This document shows, in pieces, positions 35,053 through 42,732 of a DNA stretch of 64,000 nucleotides; positions within the stretch are counted from its first letter, which is position 1; each line of letters opens with the position of its first letter. Source of the stretch: Microvirga antarctica (lineage in GTDB: Bacteria; Pseudomonadota; Alphaproteobacteria; Rhizobiales; Beijerinckiaceae); assembly GCF_017921815.1 (NCBI RefSeq), contig NZ_JAGEMM010000003.1, positions 372,001 to 436,000 of the forward strand. The letters run 5' to 3'. Made by a program: the position numbers and the translations under genes. Below the pieces are notes generated by a model. That model did no database searches and was not told the DNA's origin. It was given only the letters and a program-made list of their open reading frames with translations.

Positions 35053-35766
35053 ATGACCCTCATGTCACAGAGCCGCATGGCTCCTGATCCCCTGGCCAGC
35101 CTGCGGGACGCCCCCACGGACCGTCCCTTCGTGGTGGCGCAGCTTGGCCAGTCGCTCGATGGGCGCATTGCCACACCCACCGGGGCGTCGCGTTACATCA
35201 ATGGTGCCTGCGCCCTGGATCATCTGCATCGCCTGCGGGCTCATGTCGACGCCGTCCTGGTCGGGGTCGGTACGGTGGTGGCGGACGATCCTGCGCTGAC
35301 GGTGCGCCGTGTCGAGGGCCGGAATCCCGCCCGGGTCTTTATCGACCCCAATGGCCGGCTGCCACCGGACGCGAAATGCGTCACGTCGGATTGCGCCGAC
35401 AGGTTCGTCATTCGCGCGCTACCGGGCCCCTCCAACCCAGGCCTGACAGAAATTCTGGTCGGGGTCGCCGATGGGATAATCCCGCCGTCCGCGATCGTGG
35501 CTGCGCTGTTTGAACGCGGGATGCGCCGCATTCTGGTCGAGGGTGGGGCTCGGACGATCTCGTCCTTCATCGCCGCGGGCTGCATCGACCGTCTGCACGT
35601 GCTGGTCGCGCCGATGATCATCGGATCAGGAGTCCCCGGCCTCGTTCTTCCGCCCATCGACGGGCTCGAGGATGCGCTGAGACCTGCAGTTGACGTGCAT
35701 CTCTTTCCGGATGGCGACGTGCTGTTCGATTGCCACATGCGAGAAGAAAACCGGGCGGCTCGATGA
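35053..35766 (+). CDS. Stand-alone RibD C-terminal-type reductase
   Basis: 237 residues from the ATG at 35053; an in-frame ATG at 35062 is an alternative. The sequence is the reductase half of RibD: VAQLGQSLDGRIATPTGASR (about 27-46), LRAHVDAVLVGVGTVVADDP (near 62) and ILVEGGARTISSFI (near 162), which bind NADPH and the ribosylaminopyrimidine. The deaminase domain of bifunctional RibD is absent. It therefore either works with a separate deaminase or reduces another pyrimidine or pterin intermediate. Its stop overlaps the cytochrome b561 start (ATGA). Confidence 0.85.
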   Translation: MTLMSQSRMAPDPLASLRDAPTDRPFVVAQLGQSLDGRIATPTGASRYINGACALDHLHRLRAHVDAVLVGVGTVVADDPALTVRRVEGRNPARVFIDPNGRLPPDAKCVTSDCADRFVIRALPGPSNPGLTEILVGVADGIIPPSAIVAALFERGMRRILVEGGARTISSFIAAGCIDRLHVLVAPMIIGSGVPGLVLPPIDGLEDALRPAVDVHLFPDGDVLFDCHMREENRAAR

Positions 35767-36308
35767 GCGTATCCCCCACGCCTTATTCTGCTCCTTCCCG
35801 GTTGCTTCACTGGACGATGGCAATCCTCATCATCCTCATCACGATTCCCATCGGGCTCCTCATGGGAAATCTGCCGGACGGCGGCGCCAAGAACTCGCTC
35901 TACGAATTGCATAAGTCGTTCGGGATGACTGTGTTCGTCCTCGCGATCCTGCGGGTCGGGGTGCGGGCCTTCGAGGGGTTTCGCCCCCTTCCGTCAGCGC
36001 TTCCGGCCTGGCAGCTGGCCGCGGCGCGGGCCACGCATCTTGCGCTCTATGGCCTCATCGTTCTGGTGCCGATCCTCGGCTTCATCGGGACCTCCATGTG
36101 CTGCGCGCCCGTCAATTATTTCTGGACGGTGCCCATTCCCCTGGCGTTCTCCGGCAGCCTTGAACGCGCCGAAATGGTGCTCGACTGGCACAAGGCCGCG
36201 GTCTTTGTGCTGGCGGCCGTCCTTGGCCTGCATCTCGCTGCTGCGCTTTTCCACCGGCTTGTTTTGCGCGATGGAGTCTTCGAGCGCATGTGGCCGGCAA
36301 AGCGCTAG
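35763..36308 (+). CDS. Cytochrome b561-family membrane protein
   Basis: 181 residues with four membrane helices. Candidate haem-ligand histidines occur in RLLHWTMA (helix 1), LHKSFGM (helix 2), and THLALYGL and DWHKAAVFVLA (helices 3 and 4), the pattern of bacterial diheme b561 proteins. It would pass electrons between quinol and an acceptor in the inner membrane. It is translationally coupled to the RibD-type reductase, an unusual pairing. Confidence 0.88.
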   Translation: MSVSPTPYSAPSRLLHWTMAILIILITIPIGLLMGNLPDGGAKNSLYELHKSFGMTVFVLAILRVGVRAFEGFRPLPSALPAWQLAAARATHLALYGLIVLVPILGFIGTSMCCAPVNYFWTVPIPLAFSGSLERAEMVLDWHKAAVFVLAAVLGLHLAAALFHRLVLRDGVFERMWPAKR

Positions 36309-36309
36309 A

Positions 36310-37152
36310 TCAGCCGGGCGGGATCGCCAGCAGGTCTGTGTGGCCGATCACGCCGGAGCGCGCGGAGCGACGGGCAGCGCGCCAGTCCCCTATGTCGTCT
36401 GGCGAGACGGAACCGGTCTGCTGCGCCGCATCCGCGATACCATCCGCCAGCGGGGCGATGAGGGCTGCGTCCGCCGGTCCCAGGTGCCAGGGGCTGTCGC
36501 CTGTCAGGACCTTGTAGCCGTGGGCGCGCAGGGCCTCCGCAAGAAGTCCGGCGGCCGCAGGTCCGGCAGCCGGCCCAAAACCCTTGTCGCCGCGCTGGTG
36601 GGCGTTGAAGGCCTCGTTCACCGCGGCATCGGCGCCGTGGGACGGGACCCATTCCTCCTGCCCGTTATAGATCAGCACCGTATAGAGCGGCAGCCTTCGA
36701 GCCGCGAGAGAGGCGGCAAATCTGTCGATCCACTGTGCCGATACCAGGTCGAAGAAGGCGGCCGCGGTGACGAGATCGACGGGCTGCTCGAACACGGCAT
36801 CCAGCGACTCTGCGAGATCGACCTGCCGAAATGCCACGTCCAGGACCTGACCGGCCCGCTCAATGCGGAGCGCGTCGGCCCGTGTCGCGACAGCATCAGC
36901 CCAGGATGAGAGGCTGGATCGTGCGGCGGCGAGGAGACGCGGATCATAGTCCACCAGATTCCAGAGCTGGTGCCGGGGTAGGTGCGGGGCTGTTCCGCGC
37001 AGGTTTGAGCCCGAGCCCGAGCCAAGGTCGAGAATCGTCACCGGTTCGCGGCCTTCGAAAAGCGCCGCCGCCGCTGCAAGCACCTCGGCGTTGCGGGCCG
37101 CGTGGTCGGCGGGCTCGCGCAAGGCGAGCCATTCGGCGCTGAAATCCGTCAT
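36310..37152 (-). CDS. Class I SAM-dependent methyltransferase
   Basis: 280 residues from the ATG at 37152. The SAM-binding motif I is ILDLGSGSGSNLRGTAP (about 41-57), followed by LVDYDPRLLAAA and, further on, LVTAAAFFDLVSAQWIDRF (near 125). Its start overlaps the glycosyltransferase stop by 4 bases, so it is the last gene of the minus-strand set dehydrogenase, PTPS-like, glycosyltransferase, methyltransferase. Acceptor unknown; a small molecule made by its neighbours is likely. Confidence 0.83.
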   Translation of the reverse strand: MTDFSAEWLALREPADHAARNAEVLAAAAALFEGREPVTILDLGSGSGSNLRGTAPHLPRHQLWNLVDYDPRLLAAARSSLSSWADAVATRADALRIERAGQVLDVAFRQVDLAESLDAVFEQPVDLVTAAAFFDLVSAQWIDRFAASLAARRLPLYTVLIYNGQEEWVPSHGADAAVNEAFNAHQRGDKGFGPAAGPAAAGLLAEALRAHGYKVLTGDSPWHLGPADAALIAPLADGIADAAQQTGSVSPDDIGDWRAARRSARSGVIGHTDLLAIPPG

Positions 37153-38198
37153 GCTGCGTGGCTCTTGATGACGCCGGAGATGATGCGGGCGGTATCGTCC
37201 CACCCCGGCAGGGATTGCGCCTCGCGCCAGGCCTGGTCGGCAAGTGCCCTGCGCTGGTCCTTATCCTCGATCAGATGCCGAAGGGCGATCTGCAGGGCTG
37301 AGACATTGCCGGGCGGGACCTTCAGAGCCGCCTGATCTGACACGGTCTCGGCGGCGGCCCCACCGGTCGTGGTGATGATCGGGAGCCCCCGGGCAAGCGC
37401 CTCGGTCAGCACCATCCCAAATCCCTCGAAGTGGGATGCGAGCACAAAAATGTCCGCCTGAGCGTATGCGGCATCCAGAACGGTTTCGGTGACGGCGCCC
37501 GCGAGGGCGATCCGATCATTCAAGGCGGACTCAGCGACCTGCCGTCGGATCGCGGAGGCGTGATCCGGCGCACGGTCATCAGCCCCGATGATGGTGAGCG
37601 TCCAGGCGCGATCGACAAGGCCTGCCAGAGCCTTGATGAGGACGTCATAGCCTTTGCGCGGTACGACGGAGCCGACTGCCAGGATGTTCAAGCTGGGACC
37701 CTGTCCACCGCGCGCGCGCTCCGCCCGTTCGGTGCCGGGTTCGGCCACGGTGATCCGAGCGGCCGGGACGCCGAAATCGGAAGCGAGCAATCGGCCGGTC
37801 GCGCTGCTCGTGACGATCACCGCAACCGCATGTTCGAGAACGGCCGTTTCGTTTTGGATCAGGCGTGCGGCGTCCGCCTCCGTCAGGCCGGATTCAAGCC
37901 CCAGCGGATGATGCACGAGGGCGATGAGCGGGCTTTGGAGCCGGGCTACGGCGCCCGCCGGCAAGGCGCCAAACGCGAGGCCGTCGATGACGATCGGATG
38001 TCCCCGCGGCATGTCGTTGAGACGTCTGATCGTCTCGTCGATGTCGTCCGCCGACGGTGTCGGAAACGTCGCGGGCAGTGCAAGATGGTGGACCTTTATG
38101 CCGTGTGCGCGGAACCGCCGCAGAACCTGGCGGTCATAGGCGTAGCCGCCGGTCGGCGTATCGATGTCTCCCGGAATGGCGAACACGGCCTCAGTCAC
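37149..38198 (-). CDS. Glycosyltransferase family 4
   Basis: 349 residues. I place the start at the GTG at 38198, which overlaps the PTPS-like stop; the longer frame to 38276 would read through that gene. The GT-B fold is evident: an N-terminal acceptor domain (GGYAYDRQVLRRF), and a donor domain with ILAVGSVVPRKGYDVLIKAL (near 197) and the nucleotide-sugar motif HFEGFGMVLTEALARGLPII (near 275). Its location beside pterin- and riboflavin-type enzymes suggests that it glycosylates their product rather than a surface polysaccharide. Confidence 0.85.
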   Translation of the reverse strand: MTEAVFAIPGDIDTPTGGYAYDRQVLRRFRAHGIKVHHLALPATFPTPSADDIDETIRRLNDMPRGHPIVIDGLAFGALPAGAVARLQSPLIALVHHPLGLESGLTEADAARLIQNETAVLEHAVAVIVTSSATGRLLASDFGVPAARITVAEPGTERAERARGGQGPSLNILAVGSVVPRKGYDVLIKALAGLVDRAWTLTIIGADDRAPDHASAIRRQVAESALNDRIALAGAVTETVLDAAYAQADIFVLASHFEGFGMVLTEALARGLPIITTTGGAAAETVSDQAALKVPPGNVSALQIALRHLIEDKDQRRALADQAWREAQSLPGWDDTARIISGVIKSHAA

Positions 38199-38598
38199 CG
38201 GAGAGCGACCCCTCGAACCACGCTTTCGCCACATGGGATTCATGCAGGACCACGCGAATCTTGGCGAGCCCGTCACCGCCCGGCCCGAGATCGCCCGTCC
38301 GGGCAGCCTTTGCCATCGCGTCGAAGATGTGGCGCGAGAGGAACTCGGTCGTCGTGTTCTGGCCTGCGAAGATCGGCAGTGCGTCGAGATTCTGGTAGTT
38401 CAACGGAGTCAGGACGGCCTTGAGCGCATCGTGGGCGCGGCCGATGTCGATCACCACGGAATCGGCCGTCAGTTCCTCGCGGAAGAACGCCACGTCGACG
38501 ACAAAGGTCGCACCGTGCAACGTCTGCGCGGGGCCAAAGAGTTCGCCTTTGAAACTATGGGCGATCATGATGTGCTCGCGCACCTCTACGGCGTACAT
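38191..38598 (-). CDS. 6-pyruvoyl-tetrahydropterin synthase/QueD-like protein with degenerate active site
   Basis: 135 residues with the T-fold layout of PTPS/QueD: IAHSF (zinc His14), LHGATFVVDV (His28), a long linker, and NTTTEFLSRHIFDAM, which mirrors the family NPTSE block. By-eye alignment shows several key changes. The catalytic Cys is Ala24, the third zinc ligand of the HGH motif is Ala30, and the Asp-His dyad (LDHHYLN in E. coli QueD) reads LNYQNLD. A C-terminal Glu (HESHV) is kept. It probably retains pterin binding but has a different or lost chemistry. It overlaps the glycosyltransferase start. Confidence 0.8.
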   Translation of the reverse strand: MYAVEVREHIMIAHSFKGELFGPAQTLHGATFVVDVAFFREELTADSVVIDIGRAHDALKAVLTPLNYQNLDALPIFAGQNTTTEFLSRHIFDAMAKAARTGDLGPGGDGLAKIRVVLHESHVAKAWFEGSLSGD

Positions 38599-38622
38599 AC
38601 GCGATGTCTCCTCGATAATGGT

Positions 38623-39627
38623 CTACGTGTAGCGAACGACCGGCGGCAGGCCGTCGGCGTTTGATGAAAGGATGTCCGGCAGGGCGCCCGGCAGGTCCAC
38701 GAACATCACCTCCTCGGCCACCAGCGCATCGAGGCGCGGGTCGTCAAGCAGCTGGATCGCGGCTGACAGCCGGCGCGCATGCGTCCATCTCATGCGACGA
38801 GATAGGGCCACCTGGCCGACTTGCGAGGAGATGAGGCGTAATCTTTTGCTATGGAAAGCGCCTCCCAGGGAAACCTCGACCCTCCGGTCGCCGTACCAGC
38901 TCATTTCGACGACCCCGCCCTCGAAGCCGGCGCAGGAGAGCGCGAGGTCGAGTCCCGCCGGCGAAGCGCTCGTGTGGAATACGTGGTCGGCATCCCGTGG
39001 AGCATCATCCGGTAGCGCGAAGGCCGCACCGAGGGGCTCCACAAGGTGGCGCCGCTCCGGCGCCACATCGACCAGGGTGACCTGCGCACCCGGCAGGCGC
39101 GACGCGAGATGAGCGACCAGCAGACCGACGACCCCGCCTCCCACGACCACGATGTCGTCACCGGGTCCGCAGCCGGCGTCCCAAAGGGCATTGAGCGCGG
39201 TTTCCATATTGGCGGCCAACACGCCGCGACGTGCGGGGATGTGCTCGGGAATTCGCGAGACCATCGCCATCGGCGCATTGAACCCCGTCTGATGCGGGTG
39301 GAGCGCGAAAACCGTTTGACCGACCAGGTCATCGGGTCCCTCTTCCACGATGCCGACGGCGCAATAGCCGTATTTGACCGGGAAAGGAAACGCGCCCTCC
39401 TGCAACGGGCTCGCCATCCGCTCATATTCCGACGGGGGAACGCGGCCCTCGAACACCAAACGCTCGGTGCCGCGGCTGATACCGGACCACAAGGTTCGGA
39501 CCCGTACTTCGCCCGCATTCAGTCGGGGTTCAGGCGCGGCTCTCAATTCTGCCTGGCCTTGTCCGGTCATCCAAAGGGCCGAAACCTGTCCTTTGTTGCC
39601 GTCTGTCGGATCTGGCATGTGTTTCAC
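38623..39627 (-). CDS. MDR-superfamily dehydrogenase lacking the standard zinc motif
   Basis: 334 residues from a GTG; an ATG at 39618 is equally possible. A GroES-like N-terminal half and a Rossmann half with DIVVVGGGVVGLLVAHLAS (near 160) place it in the medium-chain dehydrogenase family. The family GHExxG motif is replaced by KYGYCAVG, so the catalytic-zinc His-Glu pair is missing, as in BchC-like or zinc-independent members. It is the first gene of the minus-strand cluster, 24 bases before the PTPS-like gene, and probably acts on the same metabolite. Confidence 0.8.
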   Translation of the reverse strand: MKHMPDPTDGNKGQVSALWMTGQGQAELRAAPEPRLNAGEVRVRTLWSGISRGTERLVFEGRVPPSEYERMASPLQEGAFPFPVKYGYCAVGIVEEGPDDLVGQTVFALHPHQTGFNAPMAMVSRIPEHIPARRGVLAANMETALNALWDAGCGPGDDIVVVGGGVVGLLVAHLASRLPGAQVTLVDVAPERRHLVEPLGAAFALPDDAPRDADHVFHTSASPAGLDLALSCAGFEGGVVEMSWYGDRRVEVSLGGAFHSKRLRLISSQVGQVALSRRMRWTHARRLSAAIQLLDDPRLDALVAEEVMFVDLPGALPDILSSNADGLPPVVRYT

Positions 39628-39670
39628 GATCCCTATATGACCAACCCCACGCCTCTAACAGAGCGCCTCC

Positions 39671-41515
39671 GTGACCGATACATCCAATCCCGTCAGTTTC
39701 CCAATCCGGCGCGACGCCGTCAAAGCGTCCACGACCCCCGCGGGCTTGCAATCCACGGCGGATATTTCGCGTCGACGCTCCATCGTTCTCGCCCTGAACG
39801 CCGTCACCTATGTGGCCCTTGCCCTTTGGCTGGCGAGCATCCTCGGGGCACAAGGCTGGAGCCCGGTCGACGTTGTCCTGTTTGCGTGCTTCCTGATCGG
39901 ATCGCCTTGGACTGTCCTCGGATTCTGGAACGCGGTGATCGGTCTGTGGCTCCTTCACGCCACGCGCGATCCGCTTGCCCGCGTTGCGCCTTTCGCCGCA
40001 GCGGGCGAAACCGAGGAGCCGATCAGGCTCGAGACCGCCATCCTCCTCACTCTTCGCAACGAGGATCCGGCCAGGGCGATGAAGCGTCTGCGGATCGTCA
40101 AGCAGAGCCTCGACGAGACAGGGTTCGGCGAGCGGTTCTCCTATTTCATCCTCAGCGACACCAGCGATCCCGTACTGGCGATCGAGGAGGAGGCGATGGC
40201 CCATGCCTTCGCTCTGGAGAGCGGCGGATCCTTTCGCGTGGTCTATCGTCGCCGGGTCGAGAACGTCGGCTTCAAAGCCGGCAACGTTCGGGATTTCTGC
40301 GACCGCTGGGGCCAGCGTTACGAGCTGATGCTCCCGCTCGACGCCGACAGCCTGATGACGGGCGAGACCATCGTGAGGATGGTCCGGATGATGCAGGCCT
40401 ATCCGAAGCTCGGCATTCTCCAGAGTCTCGTGACCGGCATGCCGTCCAAGAGCGGTTTCGCGCGCATCTTCCAGTTCGGGATGCGCCATGGCATGCGGCC
40501 CTACACCATGGGCTCGGCCTGGTGGATGGCCGATTGCGGTCCCTTCTGGGGGCACAACGCACTCGTGCGCATCAAGCCCTTCAGCGACCATTGCGACCTG
40601 CCCCTGCTGCCGGGCGATGGCCCGCTCGGCGGGCATATCCTCTCCCACGACCAGGTTGAGGCCACCTTGATGCGCCGCGCCGGCTACGAGGTCAGGGTCT
40701 GGCCTGAGGAATGCGGCAGCTGGGAGGAGAACCCGCCAACGCTCGCCGATTTTTCGCGTCGCGATGTGCGCTGGTGCCAGGGCAATCTCCAGTACGCGAA
40801 GCTCCTGCGGTTGCCCGGCCTCCTGCCCACGAGCCGCTTTCAGCTCGCCTGGGCCATCCTCATGTTCCTCGGCATCCCTGCCTGGACGCTTCTCATCGCC
40901 CTGTTACCCTTCAAGGCGATGGACGGCGAATCCGCACGGCTGTTTCCCGCAGCCTCAGCGATCGGGCTCTATCTGACCTTCCTCGGCATGTATCTCTCGC
41001 CGAAGCTCGCGGGCTTTGCCGACATCCTCGCCACCCGGCGTGAAAGCCGACGTTACGGTGGCGCCGGGCTGTTCCTCTGCGGCGTGGCGGTGGAGCTGGT
41101 GTTCTCGTTCCTCGTCGGAGCCGCCACCACCCTGCGGATCACGCTGTTCATGATCGGGCTGCCGTTCGGACGATCGGCGACCTGGAACGGTCAGGAGCGC
41201 GATGCTCATGCCTTGAGCTGGAGCACCGCTTTGTTCGGTCTATGGCCGCAATTGCTGTTCGGGAGTCTCGTTCTCGGGTCCCTGGCGATCGTGGCTCCGG
41301 CTGTCGTTCTGTGGACCTTGCCGCTGACCCTCGGATATCTCCTGGCGATCCCGTTCGCAGTCCTGTCGTCGAAGCCTGCTGTCGGGCGGTTTCTCGTCCG
41401 AGCGGGCCTGTGTGCCATTCCGGAGGAAGAAGAGCGGCCATGGGAACTGGCGGCGCTGCGCGCTTCCGGTCCTGCCGTGTCCTTGTCCGGGGCGCTTGAG
41501 ACGGAAGCCGCATGA
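39671..41515 (+). CDS. mdoH: Glucans biosynthesis glucosyltransferase H
   Basis: 614 residues (opgH/mdoH family). N-terminal and C-terminal membrane helices flank a GT2 domain with LRNEDPARAMKRL (near 128), DxD at Asp224/226 (LPLDADSLM), the HDQVEATLMRRAGYEV acceptor region and DVRWCQGNLQY. The enzyme polymerises UDP-glucose into osmoregulated periplasmic glucan and moves it across the inner membrane. The usual periplasmic partner MdoG is not in this window. GTG start, only 43 bases from the divergent dehydrogenase. It overlaps the FkbM gene by ATGA. Confidence 0.92.
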   Translation: MTDTSNPVSFPIRRDAVKASTTPAGLQSTADISRRRSIVLALNAVTYVALALWLASILGAQGWSPVDVVLFACFLIGSPWTVLGFWNAVIGLWLLHATRDPLARVAPFAAAGETEEPIRLETAILLTLRNEDPARAMKRLRIVKQSLDETGFGERFSYFILSDTSDPVLAIEEEAMAHAFALESGGSFRVVYRRRVENVGFKAGNVRDFCDRWGQRYELMLPLDADSLMTGETIVRMVRMMQAYPKLGILQSLVTGMPSKSGFARIFQFGMRHGMRPYTMGSAWWMADCGPFWGHNALVRIKPFSDHCDLPLLPGDGPLGGHILSHDQVEATLMRRAGYEVRVWPEECGSWEENPPTLADFSRRDVRWCQGNLQYAKLLRLPGLLPTSRFQLAWAILMFLGIPAWTLLIALLPFKAMDGESARLFPAASAIGLYLTFLGMYLSPKLAGFADILATRRESRRYGGAGLFLCGVAVELVFSFLVGAATTLRITLFMIGLPFGRSATWNGQERDAHALSWSTALFGLWPQLLFGSLVLGSLAIVAPAVVLWTLPLTLGYLLAIPFAVLSSKPAVGRFLVRAGLCAIPEEEERPWELAALRASGPAVSLSGALETEAA

Positions 41516-42258
41516 TCGCTTCTCTGCGGTCCTACGCGGCCCTCGCGCGATCAGTGCTCGTCTACCATGGCGACCGTGCCCGCCACCGGCGCATGGACGC
41601 CCTGTACGCTGCCTATGTGGGGCCGGGAGATCTTGCGTTCGACATCGGGTCGCATGTGGGCGACCGCATCTCCTGTTTTCGCCGTTTGGGGGCCCGGGTG
41701 ATCGCGCTGGAGCCGCAACCCGGCCCGGCCGCGATCATTCGGCTTTTCCATGGCCGGGACGGGTCGGTCACCTGCCTGCAGGAAGCAGCTGGCGCCGAAC
41801 CGGGCGAGTTGACGCTCCGGACCAACTCGCGAAATCCCACCGTCGCCACCATCTCTTCAGCGTTCGTCTCGGCGGCAAGAGATGCCAAGGGCTGGGAAGG
41901 ACAGGAGTGGGATGGGGCGATCACGGTGCCGGTCACCACGCTTGATGCGCTGATCGCCCGCTACGGGAAGCCACGCTTCATCAAGATCGATGTCGAAGGG
42001 TTCGAGGACCAGGTCCTGGCCGGGCTCACCGCTCGGGTTCCCGCCCTGTCGTTCGAGTTCACCACCATTGCGCGGGACGTCGCCACGGCCTGTCTGGAGC
42101 GCATTGCGCAGCTTGGGCCCTACCGGTTCAACGTTGCAATGGGTGAGAGCCAGCGATTCCATTTCGACGGCCCGGTATCGGCCGATGCGATGAGAGCCCT
42201 TCTGGAAGACGTCCCACACGACGCAAATTCGGGCGATGTCTACGCCGTGCTGGCATAG
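41512..42258 (+). CDS. FkbM-family methyltransferase
   Basis: 248 residues. SAM motif AFDIGSHVGDRISCF (about 43-57), acidic post-motif VIALEPQPG, and the FkbM signature FIKIDVEGFEDQVLAGL (about 156-172). Such enzymes O-methylate sugars and small molecules. Translational coupling to mdoH suggests the substrate is the periplasmic glucan or its precursor; this is an inference from gene order. Confidence 0.83.
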   Translation: MIASLRSYAALARSVLVYHGDRARHRRMDALYAAYVGPGDLAFDIGSHVGDRISCFRRLGARVIALEPQPGPAAIIRLFHGRDGSVTCLQEAAGAEPGELTLRTNSRNPTVATISSAFVSAARDAKGWEGQEWDGAITVPVTTLDALIARYGKPRFIKIDVEGFEDQVLAGLTARVPALSFEFTTIARDVATACLERIAQLGPYRFNVAMGESQRFHFDGPVSADAMRALLEDVPHDANSGDVYAVLA

Positions 42259-42303
42259 CGCGCTTGCAAGGAATGCCGGGCTGGTTCACCCTCGGGTTGC
42301 GAT

Positions 42304-42329
42304 GGAACCTTTATGGCCACGCTGCCGTT
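42304..42329 (+). promoter_or_regulatory. Sigma-EcfG-type general stress promoter
   Basis: GGAAC (42304-42308), 17 bases, then CGTT (42326-42329). This is an exact match to the alphaproteobacterial EcfG consensus GGAAC-N16/17-CGTT. It lies 35 bases upstream of the start codon of the small gene at 42364. Confidence 0.7.
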
Positions 42330-42363
42330 TTTTCCTAGGCCCGTATCCTGAGCGAGGAAGATC

Positions 42364-42672
42364 ATGTCCGGAGACGGTGACATACCGAGAAAACGGGGGA
42401 GCAACCTTCCTCCCCTGCCGCGCCCCGTGCAGGAGCATCTCGGCCAGAAGTTGCGGGCGCAGTATCATGAGACCGGGGACAAGCCGAAATATCTCGGCGA
42501 CCCGATGGTGCCTGTCGAGTTCGATCCCCTCCTCGACAAAATCGACAAGACGGAACGAAAACGCAAAGCCGAGCGCATTGGTGAGGCGGGAAAGCGTGCC
42601 GTTGCGGCAGCTCTGGGAGAGGTTCTCGAGGGGCCGGCGGCGGCCGATCCGGGCAAGCCGGGCAAAACCTGA
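42364..42672 (+). CDS. Small conserved protein, weakly NepR-like
   Basis: 102 residues, with GAGGAA 4 bases before the ATG. The central part HLGQKLRAQYHE, then VPVEFDPLLDKID, recalls the NepR anti-sigma helix pattern (LRxxY followed by vPxxFxxLL), but with about five extra residues between the helices, so the relation is uncertain. It is hydrophilic and without a membrane segment. An EcfG-type promoter upstream ties it to the general stress response whatever its fold. No ecfG or phyR gene is adjacent. A hairpin terminator follows. Confidence 0.65.
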   Translation: MSGDGDIPRKRGSNLPPLPRPVQEHLGQKLRAQYHETGDKPKYLGDPMVPVEFDPLLDKIDKTERKRKAERIGEAGKRAVAAALGEVLEGPAAADPGKPGKT

Positions 42673-42704
42673 TCTTCAAGACGCCAAGTCGGTCTGAAAA
42701 TGGG

Positions 42705-42732
42705 AACGGCACCCGGAGGTGCCGTTTCTGTT
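42705..42732. terminator. Hairpin terminator shared by the small stress gene and tmRNA
   Basis: A 9-base-pair stem AACGGCACC/GGTGCCGTT (42705-42713 with 42718-42726) around CGGA, followed by TCTGTT on the plus strand. On the minus strand it is followed by CCCATTTTC. It can end both converging transcripts. Confidence 0.75.
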
